DNA of 64,000 nucleotides from G965197555 sp965197555. GTDB lineage: Bacteria > Chloroflexota > Dehalococcoidia > Lucifugimonadales > UBA3495. The notes beneath the pieces were generated by a model, which saw nothing but the letters and a program-made list of their open reading frames with translations, was not told the DNA's origin and did no database searches. Location of the stretch: assembly GCA_965197555.1 (NCBI GenBank), contig OZ240213.1:1178001-1242000 (forward strand), in the 5' to 3' direction. Of this stretch, positions 48,269 to 57,086 are shown piece by piece. Positions within the stretch are counted from its first letter, which is position 1. Each line of letters opens with the position of its first letter. A program made the position numbers and the translations under genes.

Positions 48269-49486
48269 TTGAATGACATACGGGTACTGGCTGTTACAGT
48301 GTATCTAGCCGGCCCCTTCTGCTCCATGAACCTGGCGCGCTTGGGGGCCGAGGTGATTAAGGTCGAGTTGCCAGGCAAAGGCGACCCCGTTCGGGGAAAC
48401 GGTCCCTTCGCTGGCCCTGGAGGTATACATTCCGAGCGAGGGGCCGATCAGGACATATCCACCAGGTTCTTGAAGAGGTCACAAGGAGTGAAGAGCGTCA
48501 CCTTGGACCTTAAGCAGCCCAAAGGCCGGGAGATGTTTTTAGACCTAGCCAAATCATCCCATGTTGTGGTCGAGAACCTGGCGCCTGGGTCGATGCGGCG
48601 TATGGGACTGGACTACGCGTCGGTGTCTGAGGTCAACCCCGGCATTATTTACTGTTCCATCTCCGGTTACGGCCAGACCGGCCCGTACTCTGACCAGCCT
48701 GCCCACGACCCTCAGATCCAGGGTATGGCCGGGTTGATGGACATCAATGGCGATGCCGAAGGACCACCCACCAAGGTTGGCATGTACATCGGCGACCTGG
48801 TTACGCCCCTTTTCGCTTGCTACTCGATCCTAGCGGCGATCAGAGAGCGGGAACGCACGGGTAAGGGGCAATACCTGGATGTCTCGATGATGGACAGCCT
48901 GGTTAGCCTGATGTTCATGGAGAACCTTGAAGAGAACATTGAGCAAGGCCTGCCATTACGGACCGGGAACATCAGCCGCAGTGGCCCCACCGGGCTATAC
49001 CATACTCTAGACGGGGACATTATCATCACCGTAACCAGCGATGACCAATGGGGCCGGTTGGCTCGGGCTCTGGATGCTCCGGACCTACTGGAGGACCCCC
49101 ACTTTGCTTCCTACCATGCCCGGGCTACCTATGTAGAGCTGGCGCGCGAGGCGGTCCAGAAGCTGATTATCCGGCTGTCTTTAGAGGACGCATTGAAGCA
49201 ATTAAGTGCTGCGGATGTCCCCTGCGCGCCGGTGCGTACGGCGGCGGATGCCATGGGCGACCAGCATTTTTGGGAACGAGGAAGTCTTCAGCCGATGCGA
49301 CACGGAGCCCTCGACGAACCGGTGGAGGGAGTAATCTCCGGGTTCCCGGTTGTTTTTTCCGGGGGGCCTCTGCCCGTGCTTCCGGGCGCGGCGACATTGG
49401 GCATGCATAATGAGGAGATTTTCTGCGGGCTATTGGGGCTGGGCCGGGATGAAATCGAATCCCTTAAGGTTCAGGGCGTGGTCTAG
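48269..49486 (+). CDS. CaiB/BaiF (family III) CoA-transferase
   Basis: A 405-residue enzyme: LNDIRVLAVTVYLAGPFCSMNLARLGAEVIKVELPGKGDPVR, GMYIGDLVTPLFACYSILAA (catalytic Asp in GDL) and RERERTGKGQYLDVSMMDSLVSLM. It moves CoA between carboxylic acids. TTG 48269 gives the normal family N-terminus and length, with GGAGGT (48251-48256) at a longish 12 nt; the frame extending to 48137 adds residues unlike the family. It forms a pair with the CitE-like gene 49 bp downstream. Confidence 0.88.
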   Translation: MNDIRVLAVTVYLAGPFCSMNLARLGAEVIKVELPGKGDPVRGNGPFAGPGGIHSERGADQDISTRFLKRSQGVKSVTLDLKQPKGREMFLDLAKSSHVVVENLAPGSMRRMGLDYASVSEVNPGIIYCSISGYGQTGPYSDQPAHDPQIQGMAGLMDINGDAEGPPTKVGMYIGDLVTPLFACYSILAAIRERERTGKGQYLDVSMMDSLVSLMFMENLEENIEQGLPLRTGNISRSGPTGLYHTLDGDIIITVTSDDQWGRLARALDAPDLLEDPHFASYHARATYVELAREAVQKLIIRLSLEDALKQLSAADVPCAPVRTAADAMGDQHFWERGSLQPMRHGALDEPVEGVISGFPVVFSGGPLPVLPGAATLGMHNEEIFCGLLGLGRDEIESLKVQGVV

Positions 49487-49535
49487 ATATTCCGAGTCTA
49501 TATCGGGGACCCTCTTCGCATAACGAGGAATCGGT

Positions 49536-50435
49536 ATGAATCCTAAAGCCAAGCCGCTGCGTTCGCAGCTATTCGTTCCTGGCAATAAGGAAGATTGGAT
49601 GCGCAAGGCGCCTCGCTACGGAGCAGACGCGCTGATCCTGGACTTGGAAGACTCTGTTCCCGATGAGGGTAAATCCCAGGCCAGGGTCCTAGTCCGCAAG
49701 ATGCTAGAAGAGCTAGGCCCTGCCGGCCAGACTCTGGTGGTCCGGGTAAATCGCCTGGAGACCGGACTGACAGGCGATGACTTGGAGGCGATCACCTGTC
49801 CCTTCCTCTACTCGGTCATGTTGCCCAAAGTCCAAGGTCCCGAGGACGTGGTGGAAGTGGACGTGCTGTTGAGGTTTTTCGAGCGGCGGGCCGGGATGGA
49901 GGTCGGGGGGACATTCATCGACCCGGCGCTGGAGACCGCGCAGGGCATACGCTGCGCCTATGACATCGCCACCGCCTCGCCGAGGGTTGCTCACATGGGA
50001 GCCAGCGGTGGTAAAGGAGGAGACACGGCCCGCTCTATTGGCTTCCAATGGACCCCTGGTGGGATGGAAACTCTCTTCCTGCGCTCCAAGGTTTTGGTGG
50101 ATTCCCGCGCCGCTGGGGTTCCCTACCCGGTAACCGGTGGCTGGATGGACATCCATGATCTGGACGGGCTTCGGTCGGCAGCTCGCCAAGCCAAGGGACT
50201 GGGCTACACCGGCATGCATCTCATCCATCCATCCCATGTGCCAGTGGTGAGTGAAGTATTTACGCCTACCCAGGAGGAAATCTCTGGTTGGCAGGGACTG
50301 ATTGAGGCTATGGAACAGCGCCGAAGGCAAGGCAGTGCCGCTGTGACTTACCAGGGAGATATGGTTGACGTAGCCCACGAGGAAACGGCCCGTACTATGT
50401 TGGAGATGGCCCGGGAGCTTGGGTTAAAGGTATAG
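49536..50435 (+). CDS. HpcH/HpaI-type CoA-ester lyase (CitE-like)
   Basis: A 299-residue TIM-barrel: RSQLFVPGNKEDWMRKA, ADALILDLEDSVPDEGKSQAR (metal-binding acidic residues), LVVRVNRLETG, and GYTGMHLIHPSHVPVVSEVF. Related enzymes cleave citramalyl-, malyl- or citryl-CoA. With the adjacent CoA-transferase this suggests activation and cleavage of a C4-C6 dicarboxylic acid such as citramalate or itaconate-derived acid; this is an inference. Confidence 0.9.
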   Translation: MNPKAKPLRSQLFVPGNKEDWMRKAPRYGADALILDLEDSVPDEGKSQARVLVRKMLEELGPAGQTLVVRVNRLETGLTGDDLEAITCPFLYSVMLPKVQGPEDVVEVDVLLRFFERRAGMEVGGTFIDPALETAQGIRCAYDIATASPRVAHMGASGGKGGDTARSIGFQWTPGGMETLFLRSKVLVDSRAAGVPYPVTGGWMDIHDLDGLRSAARQAKGLGYTGMHLIHPSHVPVVSEVFTPTQEEISGWQGLIEAMEQRRRQGSAAVTYQGDMVDVAHEETARTMLEMARELGLKV

Positions 50436-50451
50436 AGAGGAAGTAAAAGTC

Positions 50452-51063
50452 ATGTCAACCGCAGCGCCCTACCCTGTTTCTGTCGAAGCGGAGCTGGACC
50501 CGGAACTCGGCAGATGGCTCTGGCTGATCAAGTGGCTCCTAGCTATCCCCCATCACATTGTCCTATTCGTGCTATGGTTCGCTTTCCTCATCCTGAGCGT
50601 CATCGCGTTCTTTTCAATTCTCTTTACCGGTAGGTACCCCAGGGGAATATTCGACTTCAATGTTGGCGTTTTGAGATGGTCCTGGCGGGTCGGGTTCTAC
50701 ACTTACAGTGCTTTGGGCACCGACCGGTACCCACCCTTTAGGCTTGGTCCCGACGACTATCCCGCCACCCTTGACGTACCATATCCGGAACAGCTATCTC
50801 GTGGCTTGGTGCTGGTCAAGTGGTGGCTACTGGCGATACCCCATTACCTAGTGGTGAACGTCTTTCAGGGCGGTTTCGGGTTTAGACAGGGGGGACTCAT
50901 CTTCATCCTGGTTGTTATCGCGGCGTTCGCATTGCTTTTCACGGGTCGATATCCAAGGGAGATCTTTGAGTTGGTAGTAGGCCTGAACCGGTGGACGCTC
51001 CGGGTGGCGGTATATGTATCGCTTATGCGGGACGAATACCCGCCTTTCAGGCTTTCGCCTTAG
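50452..51063 (+). CDS. DUF4389 membrane protein with internal duplication
   Basis: A 203-residue protein of two homologous halves, each with a Trp-rich amphipathic helix plus membrane helix and the motif FTGRYPRxIF...(N/D)RYPPFRL (near 62-100 and 163-203). LLAIPHHIVLFVLWFAFLIL and LLAIPHYLVVNV mark the matching helices. Function unknown. Starts 16 bp after the lyase stop. Confidence 0.88.
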   Translation: MSTAAPYPVSVEAELDPELGRWLWLIKWLLAIPHHIVLFVLWFAFLILSVIAFFSILFTGRYPRGIFDFNVGVLRWSWRVGFYTYSALGTDRYPPFRLGPDDYPATLDVPYPEQLSRGLVLVKWWLLAIPHYLVVNVFQGGFGFRQGGLIFILVVIAAFALLFTGRYPREIFELVVGLNRWTLRVAVYVSLMRDEYPPFRLSP

Positions 51064-51089
51064 ATGCCGATGGGTTAAGGGAGTCAGCT

Positions 51090-51464
51090 ATGGGACGCAC
51101 TTTCGTACCGGCGACCATCACGGGGCCGAATGCCACTAAAGAGTACAGTTGTCTAGTTGATACCGGGGCGTCGCTGATGGATCTTCCCATGGCAGAAATC
51201 GAGGCCCTTGGCCTGACTCCTGTGCCCGATGGGAGGCGGCGTTTCATGACGGCGACGGGTACCATCGAGTTGGAAACCTACACCATAATAGGAAACGTAA
51301 GGGGAAGGGGATTCTCAACGATGGCGATCGCCGCTCCGGTGCCGCTAATAGGTTACGAAATGTTGCAGAGCATGCGCTTTAGAGTCAACCCCGTTATTGA
51401 AGAAGTAGAGGATGTGCCGGATGACGAGATCCACCCGCCTTATCTCCTAACTATGCGCTGCTGA
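51090..51464 (+). CDS. Retropepsin-like aspartic protease-fold protein
   Basis: A 124-residue protein with CLVDTGASLMDLP (D24) and the closing APVPLIGYEMLQSMRFRV segment (hydrophobic-Gly before a helix), as in clan AA single-domain proteases. Equal in length and D24 position to the protein inside the atp operon, so both are probably one family. ATG 51090 has TTAAGGGAG 5 nt upstream; the frame extending to 50991 overlaps DUF4389. Confidence 0.78.
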   Translation: MGRTFVPATITGPNATKEYSCLVDTGASLMDLPMAEIEALGLTPVPDGRRRFMTATGTIELETYTIIGNVRGRGFSTMAIAAPVPLIGYEMLQSMRFRVNPVIEEVEDVPDDEIHPPYLLTMRC

Positions 51465-51622
51465 AGATTAGTCGAGAGGGCATCGGGCCGAATAATTCGC
51501 CAGAGACTGGTCTAAGGGTCGTCGCGGCATTCGACACGGGCGTCTGCCCCTTCAATAGAGGATCCAACGGAGAGAAGCCACTGGCGCGCTTGATGTGAGA
51601 TAGTATTTTAAAGGAGGGAATG

Positions 51623-52285
51623 ATGGCTAACAAAAAAGGTACCGGGGTGATGATGGTCTTTGCGGATATACCCGCAGACAAGGAGGACGATTTTAACCGC
51701 TGGTATAACGAGGAACACTTGGCTGAGTTGTTGTCGGTGCCCGGCGTATTGAGCGCCGCACGTTACGAGGCAGTGATGAGCGGGCCTAAACATTTGGCTT
51801 TCTATGAGTTGGAAAGCGCTGCGGTGATCGAAACGGACGCATTCAAGAACCGCCCCCGCACGGAATGGGGCCAGCGAGTCAGTCCCACCATCATCGGTGA
51901 TAATGTCATCAGCAACGTTTACGATATGATCCGCCCTGCAACGTTGACTCCGGAGATTGCCGACGGCGGTATGGCGCCCGCGTTGCAAATCGGGCGTATG
52001 GGGGTCTCGTCGGAGCACGAGGACGAATGGAACCAGTGGTACAGTACCATTTACACCACTAACTACGAAAAGGTGCCGGGGTGCATTCGTGCCCGTCGGT
52101 GGCGTGCGGTGCGAGGGGAGCCCACCTACGCTGTGGTGTACGACTTGGAAAACGAGACGGTGTCCTCCAACCAGGAGTGGCTCACCCAGCGCGACATCGA
52201 TCCCAGCAATGAGCGGATGCGGTCCCTGATGACCCATGCCCCAGGGTCCCCCGGGATCTGGAAGAAGACCTTTCAACTACCATGA
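51623..52285 (+). CDS. Tandem dimeric alpha/beta-barrel protein (EthD/DUF4286-like)
   Basis: A 220-residue protein with two ferredoxin-like domains. The first (MMVFADIPADKEDDFNRWYNEEHLAELLSVPGVLSAARYEA) and second (IGRMGVSSEHEDEWNQWYSTIYTTNYEKVPGCIRARRW) align by eye as DxExxxFNxWYxxxH-type repeats. AAGGAGGG is 4 nt before ATG 51623. Substrate and function unknown. Confidence 0.8.
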   Translation: MANKKGTGVMMVFADIPADKEDDFNRWYNEEHLAELLSVPGVLSAARYEAVMSGPKHLAFYELESAAVIETDAFKNRPRTEWGQRVSPTIIGDNVISNVYDMIRPATLTPEIADGGMAPALQIGRMGVSSEHEDEWNQWYSTIYTTNYEKVPGCIRARRWRAVRGEPTYAVVYDLENETVSSNQEWLTQRDIDPSNERMRSLMTHAPGSPGIWKKTFQLP

Positions 52286-52336
52286 CTTGCTTCGGTCTGT
52301 CGTAAAGTTGGCTCTGATTTAGCTGCGCCGGGGTAG

Positions 52337-53311
52337 ATGGCCGATAACCAACGGACACTTGAGGGAGACAATATAGCCGAGGGTGCGCTCCCACAGGAGA
52401 CCTTCGGTCACGGCAGGCGCACTGCTACTCGCCGAAGTTTGCTGTTGGCTCTGAGTCTGACCGTGGCCTTTGCCTTGGCCGAGGTCATCGCCGGACTTAT
52501 GGCCAACAGCTTGTCCTTGTTGGCCGACGAGGGCCATATGGTTACTGACGCTGGCGCTATTGGGTTGGCCTTGCTCGCCATGTGGGTGGCCGGGCGCCCA
52601 GCGTCAATCCAGCGTACCTTTGGGTTTCAACGCACTGAAATCCTGGCCGCCCTCCTTAACTCCTTGGCCCTCTGGCTAATCGCCGGCTGGATATTTTACG
52701 AAGCCCAGACGCGGTTTGCCGACACTCCCCAAGTCCAAGGGGTGATCATGCTGGTCATCGGCGCGGTCGGCCTGTTGGTCAACACTACCGCGGCCTTGGT
52801 GTTGCGCCGCTCAGCGGGAGAGAGCCTGAACGTCGAAGGCGCTTTCCTACATGTCCTTGGCGACCTGCTGGGCTCGGTAGCGGTACTGCTGGCCAGCCTG
52901 CTGATCCTTGGATTCGGGTGGGCCATAGTAGACCCCATTTTCGCCATCGTCATCGGCGTCCTGATTGTCGCGACCTCCGGTCGTTTATTGTGGAAGACGC
53001 TACACGTGCTGATGGAGGGCACACCCAGCCATTTGGACCTTCACGGCCTGTGCCAGCGGTTGGAGCAACTGGACGGCATAACCGGAGTCCACGATATTCA
53101 CGCTTGGTCCATTACCACCGGCTACGAGGCCATGAGCGCCCACGTCACTGCTGAGCCGTCAGCCCTTGGAAATCCTGCTGACATATTGCAGCGAATGCGA
53201 GCCATCGCCAACCGGGAGTTCGGGATTTCCCACATCACTATCCAGTTGGAGGATTCCCAGGAAGCCTGCCCCGAGGACCACCACATCGATCATCCCCGCG
53301 GGCAGACTTGA
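52337..53311 (+). CDS. Cation diffusion facilitator (CzcD/ZnT-like) transporter
   Basis: A 324-residue transporter with six membrane helices. The tetrahedral Zn2+ site is recognisable as HxxxD in ADEGHMVTDAGA (helix II) and HVLGDLLGS (helix V). The C-terminal cytoplasmic metallochaperone-like domain follows (GVHDIHAWSITTGYEAMSAHV), and the tail CPEDHHIDHPRG is His-rich. It probably exports Zn2+ or another divalent metal by H+ antiport. Confidence 0.95.
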   Translation: MADNQRTLEGDNIAEGALPQETFGHGRRTATRRSLLLALSLTVAFALAEVIAGLMANSLSLLADEGHMVTDAGAIGLALLAMWVAGRPASIQRTFGFQRTEILAALLNSLALWLIAGWIFYEAQTRFADTPQVQGVIMLVIGAVGLLVNTTAALVLRRSAGESLNVEGAFLHVLGDLLGSVAVLLASLLILGFGWAIVDPIFAIVIGVLIVATSGRLLWKTLHVLMEGTPSHLDLHGLCQRLEQLDGITGVHDIHAWSITTGYEAMSAHVTAEPSALGNPADILQRMRAIANREFGISHITIQLEDSQEACPEDHHIDHPRGQT

Positions 53312-53429
53312 AGCCAGGCCGTTTATGCTTCTTATACCCCCTACATGATGCCATCCGAGCACCCCAGGGTCTTGTAAATTCCCCACGAGACGCAGAGGGA
53401 CATCAGCGTCTGGTCCAACTTTCACGGAG

Positions 53430-54284
53430 AGGTGGTCTCGGCAACCGTGGTTCCTGAGCCTTCCGAAAGGCTCACCACCAACTGGCTCCCCCGTCCGGCC
53501 TGAGCTTGTCGAAGGCCCGCCGTAATGTTCAACAAGCCTTTCTTGTGCCTGTGGCAGGACAGAACTCTCCCGGACAGTTGGTTCCGGCAACCGTGGTTCG
53601 ACAAGCTCACCACGAACGGACTGTTCTAAGCTTGTCGAAGGCCCGCCGTAATGTTCAACTAGCTTGTCCGGAGCCCTGGCGAAGAGCTCACCACCAACTG
53701 GCTCCCCCGTCCGGCATGAGCTTGTCGAAGGCCCTCAGTAATGTTCAACGAGCCTATCTTGTGCCTGTCGAAGGACAGAACTTTTCCGGGCAGGTGGTTC
53801 AGGCAACCGTGGTTCGACAAGCTCACCACGAACGGACTGTTCTAAGCCTATCTTGAGCCTGCCGAAGGGCTCACCGCCAACGGACTCCCCCGTTCGGCCT
53901 GAGCTTGTCGAAAGCCCGCCGTAATGTTCAACAAGCCTTTCTTGTGCCTGTGGAAGGACAGAACTCTCCCGGACAGTTGGTTCCGGCAACCGTGGTTCGA
54001 CAAGCTCACCACGAACGGACTGTTCTGAGCTTGTCGAAGGCCCGCCGCAACGTTCAACTAGCTTGTCCGGAGCCTGCCGAAGGGCTCACCGCAAACGGAC
54101 TCCCCCGTCCGGCCTGAGCTTGTCGAAGGCCCGCCACTGTGGTTCGGCAAGCCTGTCCTGAGCCTGCCGAAGGGCTCACCGCAAACGGACTCCCCCGTCC
54201 GGCCTGAGCTTGTCGAAGGCCCGCCACTGTGGTTCGGCAAGCCTGTCCTGAGTCTGCCAAAGGGACTCACCGCCAACGGTCTTC
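53430..54284. repeat. Dense REP-like palindromic repeat array
   Basis: The interval is built from modules such as GAGCTTGTCGAAGGCCCGCC, GGTTCGACAAGCTCACCACG, AACGGACTGTTCT and CCGAAGGGCTCACCGC, whose sense and antisense forms (CTTGTCGAAGG / TTCGACAAGCTC) can pair into hairpins. A segment of about 160 bp at 53521 recurs at 53920 (offset 399 bp, about 4 differences) with a more diverged copy near 53738. It has no gene; six-frame ORFs in it are repeat by-products. No transposase (RAYT) gene is present in the window. The remaining bases to 54405 carry the LLM gene leader. Confidence 0.9.
54071..54250. repeat. Perfect 90-bp tandem duplication within the REP-like array
   Basis: 54071-54160 and 54161-54250 are identical over 90 bp; a degenerate third copy starts at 54251. 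Identity indicates a recent duplication. Confidence 0.95.
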
Positions 54285-54405
54285 CCACTGGCTACTAGAA
54301 CTAAGGGGTACTGTCCCGTGCCGGGCATCCTTGACCCGACGCCCGGTTGTATCTAGCATGTGGGCACAGTTAGTTCCTCACCCTTGTACACTGGAGGTAC
54401 GATTA

Positions 54406-55512
54406 GTGACGGACAATAACCGGCCGCCGCCCCGCTTCGACTGGTTTATCCCGATAGATGGAGACGGTGCCCGGGCGGGGACCCGGCGTGCTGAACGTCC
54501 GCCTACGTTTCAGTACCTCAAGCAGGTGGTCGACGCTGCCGAAGAGTGCGGGTTCTACTCTTTGCTGATTCCAACGCGGTTTGCCAACGGCCTCTTCGCT
54601 GAAGATGCTCCACTGGCGGAGACTTGGACGACAGCCACCGCCCTTGCGGCCGTTACCGGAAAAATCAGGTTTTTGGTTGCTGTACGGCCTGGTTTTGTGT
54701 CATTGGGGCTATTCGCTCAAATGGCTGCTGCTTTCCATGAGGTCTCCGGCGGTAGACTGGACATTAACGTGGTTCCCGGAGGCATTCAGAACGATTCCGA
54801 ACGACTTGGGGAGGTTAGCGACCACGACAGCCGATACGATCGGGCTGAAGAGTTCATCACTGCCGCCCGCAAGCTATGGACGGAGTCCGGTCCGGTAGAC
54901 TTCCAGGGCCAGCATTATCGGCTCCAAGGCGCCTATTGCTCACCCGCTCCTCATGAGGACTCTCCCCGGTTTTACTTGGGTGGTGTGTCGCCGAGGGCCG
55001 TAGGGCTGTCTGCCCGGCAGGCAGATGTGCACCTGAGCTGGATCGAGCCTATCGAGTCCACCGCCCAGCGGTTGGAGGGCCTTAGAAGCGAGTTTAGGGC
55101 CCAAGACCGGATTCCTGCCTTCGGTCTTCGCACTCATCTGGTGGTGCGGGACACGGAGGCCGAGGCTTGGACGGCGGCCGACGAACTGATTAAGCACGCG
55201 GACCCTGCTGTAAAAGCCCAACGGCGGGCCGCCATAGAGGGCACACCCATGGTGGGCCAACAGGCTCAAGCCAGGAAAGCGCCGGACCACAAGCTGACCC
55301 CCCGCCTGTGGAATGGGCTGTCCGAGGTACGGGTCAATTGCGGCTCGGCGCTGGTCGGCACCCCAGAGCAGGTGGCCGACGAGTTATTGGACTACTGGCA
55401 ACTGGGGATCGACGAATTTATTCTGTCCGGGTTCCCTCACGTGGAAGAGTGCCACCGCGTCGCCGTTCAGGTGCTGCCGTTACTCAAGGAGCGGATAGCC
55501 GCTGCGTCATGA
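54406..55512 (+). CDS. LLM-class flavin-dependent monooxygenase (SsuD-like)
   Basis: A 368-residue protein resembling alkanesulfonate/dimethylsulfide-type luciferase-like monooxygenases: FDWFIPIDGDGARAG, LLIPTRFANG, RFLVAVRPGFVSLGLFAQMAAAFHEVSGGRLDINVVPGG and DSRYDRAEEFITAARKLW, YLGGVSPRAVGLSARQADVHL. GTG 54406 has GGAGG 8 nt upstream; the longer frame to 54229 extends into repeats and is rejected. It overlaps the convergent amidase by 6 nt. Confidence 0.9.
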   Translation: MTDNNRPPPRFDWFIPIDGDGARAGTRRAERPPTFQYLKQVVDAAEECGFYSLLIPTRFANGLFAEDAPLAETWTTATALAAVTGKIRFLVAVRPGFVSLGLFAQMAAAFHEVSGGRLDINVVPGGIQNDSERLGEVSDHDSRYDRAEEFITAARKLWTESGPVDFQGQHYRLQGAYCSPAPHEDSPRFYLGGVSPRAVGLSARQADVHLSWIEPIESTAQRLEGLRSEFRAQDRIPAFGLRTHLVVRDTEAEAWTAADELIKHADPAVKAQRRAAIEGTPMVGQQAQARKAPDHKLTPRLWNGLSEVRVNCGSALVGTPEQVADELLDYWQLGIDEFILSGFPHVEECHRVAVQVLPLLKERIAAAS

Positions 55513-56922
55513 AACCGGAGGCCGCTGATCGGTCCAGGGACGGGCCTGCTCGAAAGCAGCCGAAGCCTGTAGGACTTTGGCCTCGGCCCCATGAGGCCCG
55601 ATGATGTGTAGGCCAATGGGCAGACCGTCGGCCGAGAATCCGCAGGGCACGCTGGAGGCCGTTTGCCCCGTCATGTTGATGGGGAAAGTAAACGGCAAGT
55701 AACCCCAGTGGGGGTCCACCTCTTTGCCTCCAATGACCGAGGGACGCTGGCCTATGGGGAAAGCCGGCACCGCCATGGTTGGGGACAATAGAAGATCGTA
55801 GTCGTCGAAGAACTCTTCCATTTGCCGCCGCAGCTGGTCTACCCGGAGCAAGGCTCTGGAGAGGTCCGCTCCTGAAACCGTGACCCCATGTTCCAGCGAT
55901 CTTCGGCCGTAATCGGTGAACTCCTCTCTATGCTCCTCCAGCAGGTGGCCGTAGGACGTATAGGTAGCGGTAGCAAAGGCGTCCCAAAAGGCCGGGAATG
56001 GGTCTTCCATCGCGAAGGCCGGCTCATCGACGGTGGCGCCCAGTTCCTCGAATATGCGGGCCGCCTGGCTGGTGATTTGTACGACCTCGGGATCGACCCC
56101 GGCGTAGCCGAAGTCCGGGCTCCAAGCGATGCGCCAGCCACGGACCCCGGACCTCAAACCTGACAGAAAATCCTCCGGGTCTTCCCTCATTGAGGTTGGG
56201 TCTCGGGGGTCATTGCCCGCCAGCACTTGGAGTAACAGTGCAGCATCTTCCACTGTGCGGGACATGGGTCCCGATTGGGAGAACTGGTTGGCCGCTGGCC
56301 TACCGTAGCCGCCATACCTCGGTACCCGGCCCTGGGAAGGCTTAATCCCAAAAACGCCGCTGAAGCTGGCCGGGATCCGTATCGAGCCCCCGCCGTCGCT
56401 GCCTGTGGCCAGCGTGCATAGGCCAGCGGCCAGAGCTGCCCCCGCCCCTCCGCTGGACCCCCCTGGCGTGCGCTCGGTATTCCAGGGATTCCGGCATGGG
56501 TCCCCCAGCTTGTTCTCCGTGCTACCCGATTGCCCGAACTCGGGGGTGTTGGTCTTGCCCAGGATTATCGCACCCGCTTGGCGCACTCTTTCTACTACTA
56601 CCGAGTCTATTTCGGGTGTCCTGTCCCGGAACAGGTACGATCCCATGGTCGTTGGTATGCCCTTGGTCATCTCCAGGTCTTTGATGGAGATGGGTATTCC
56701 GTGCAGCGGCCGGAGGTCGTCACCCCGCTGCACTGCTTCCTGAGCAGCATTCGCCTCGGCCATTGCCTGGTCCTGGCAAAGAGCCAGATAGGCGTTCAGC
56801 CTGGGGTTTAGCTCCTCTATACGCCGGTAGAATAGCTCGGTGAGTTCTACTACCGACACTTCTTTGGAGCGAATCATATGCCCGACTTGGGTTGCGGAGG
56901 CAAATGCTAGCTCGTTGTCCAT
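55507..56922 (-). CDS. Amidase signature (AS) family enzyme
   Basis: A 471-residue AS-family hydrolase: catalytic Lys in GIPISIKDLEMTKG, the Ser-cisSer region GSTENKLGDPCRNPWNTERTPGGSSGGAGAALAAGLCTLATGSDGGGSIR, split here as family landmarks, and nucleophilic Ser in GSIRIPASFSG. It hydrolyses an amide of unknown identity; gatCAB partners are absent, so a free-standing amidase is more likely than GatA. GGAGGG is 6 nt before ATG 56922. Confidence 0.93.
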   Translation of the reverse strand: MDNELAFASATQVGHMIRSKEVSVVELTELFYRRIEELNPRLNAYLALCQDQAMAEANAAQEAVQRGDDLRPLHGIPISIKDLEMTKGIPTTMGSYLFRDRTPEIDSVVVERVRQAGAIILGKTNTPEFGQSGSTENKLGDPCRNPWNTERTPGGSSGGAGAALAAGLCTLATGSDGGGSIRIPASFSGVFGIKPSQGRVPRYGGYGRPAANQFSQSGPMSRTVEDAALLLQVLAGNDPRDPTSMREDPEDFLSGLRSGVRGWRIAWSPDFGYAGVDPEVVQITSQAARIFEELGATVDEPAFAMEDPFPAFWDAFATATYTSYGHLLEEHREEFTDYGRRSLEHGVTVSGADLSRALLRVDQLRRQMEEFFDDYDLLLSPTMAVPAFPIGQRPSVIGGKEVDPHWGYLPFTFPINMTGQTASSVPCGFSADGLPIGLHIIGPHGAEAKVLQASAAFEQARPWTDQRPPVS

Positions 56923-57086
56923 TTCGATCCCTCCTGATGACGCTGGTCTCTCGAGAATGGCTCTATGGGAGTCTCTTAATAATTAGTTGAGTTCAAGGGA
57001 CGATGCGCAGACTTGACGTTGAGTTTAGAATTGGGATATATGGGCCTGGGTGCAAGCGCGCTCATTATAGCCGGAGGAGTAAGCAA

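Noticed and set aside
53506..54288. Several overlapping ORFs of 60-116 codons on both strands
   Set aside because: They follow repeat modules in all frames, have no RBS or family features, and only reflect repeat composition.
54229..54405. N-terminal extension of the SsuD-like frame
   Set aside because: It encodes repeat-array sequence; RBS and family start support GTG 54406.
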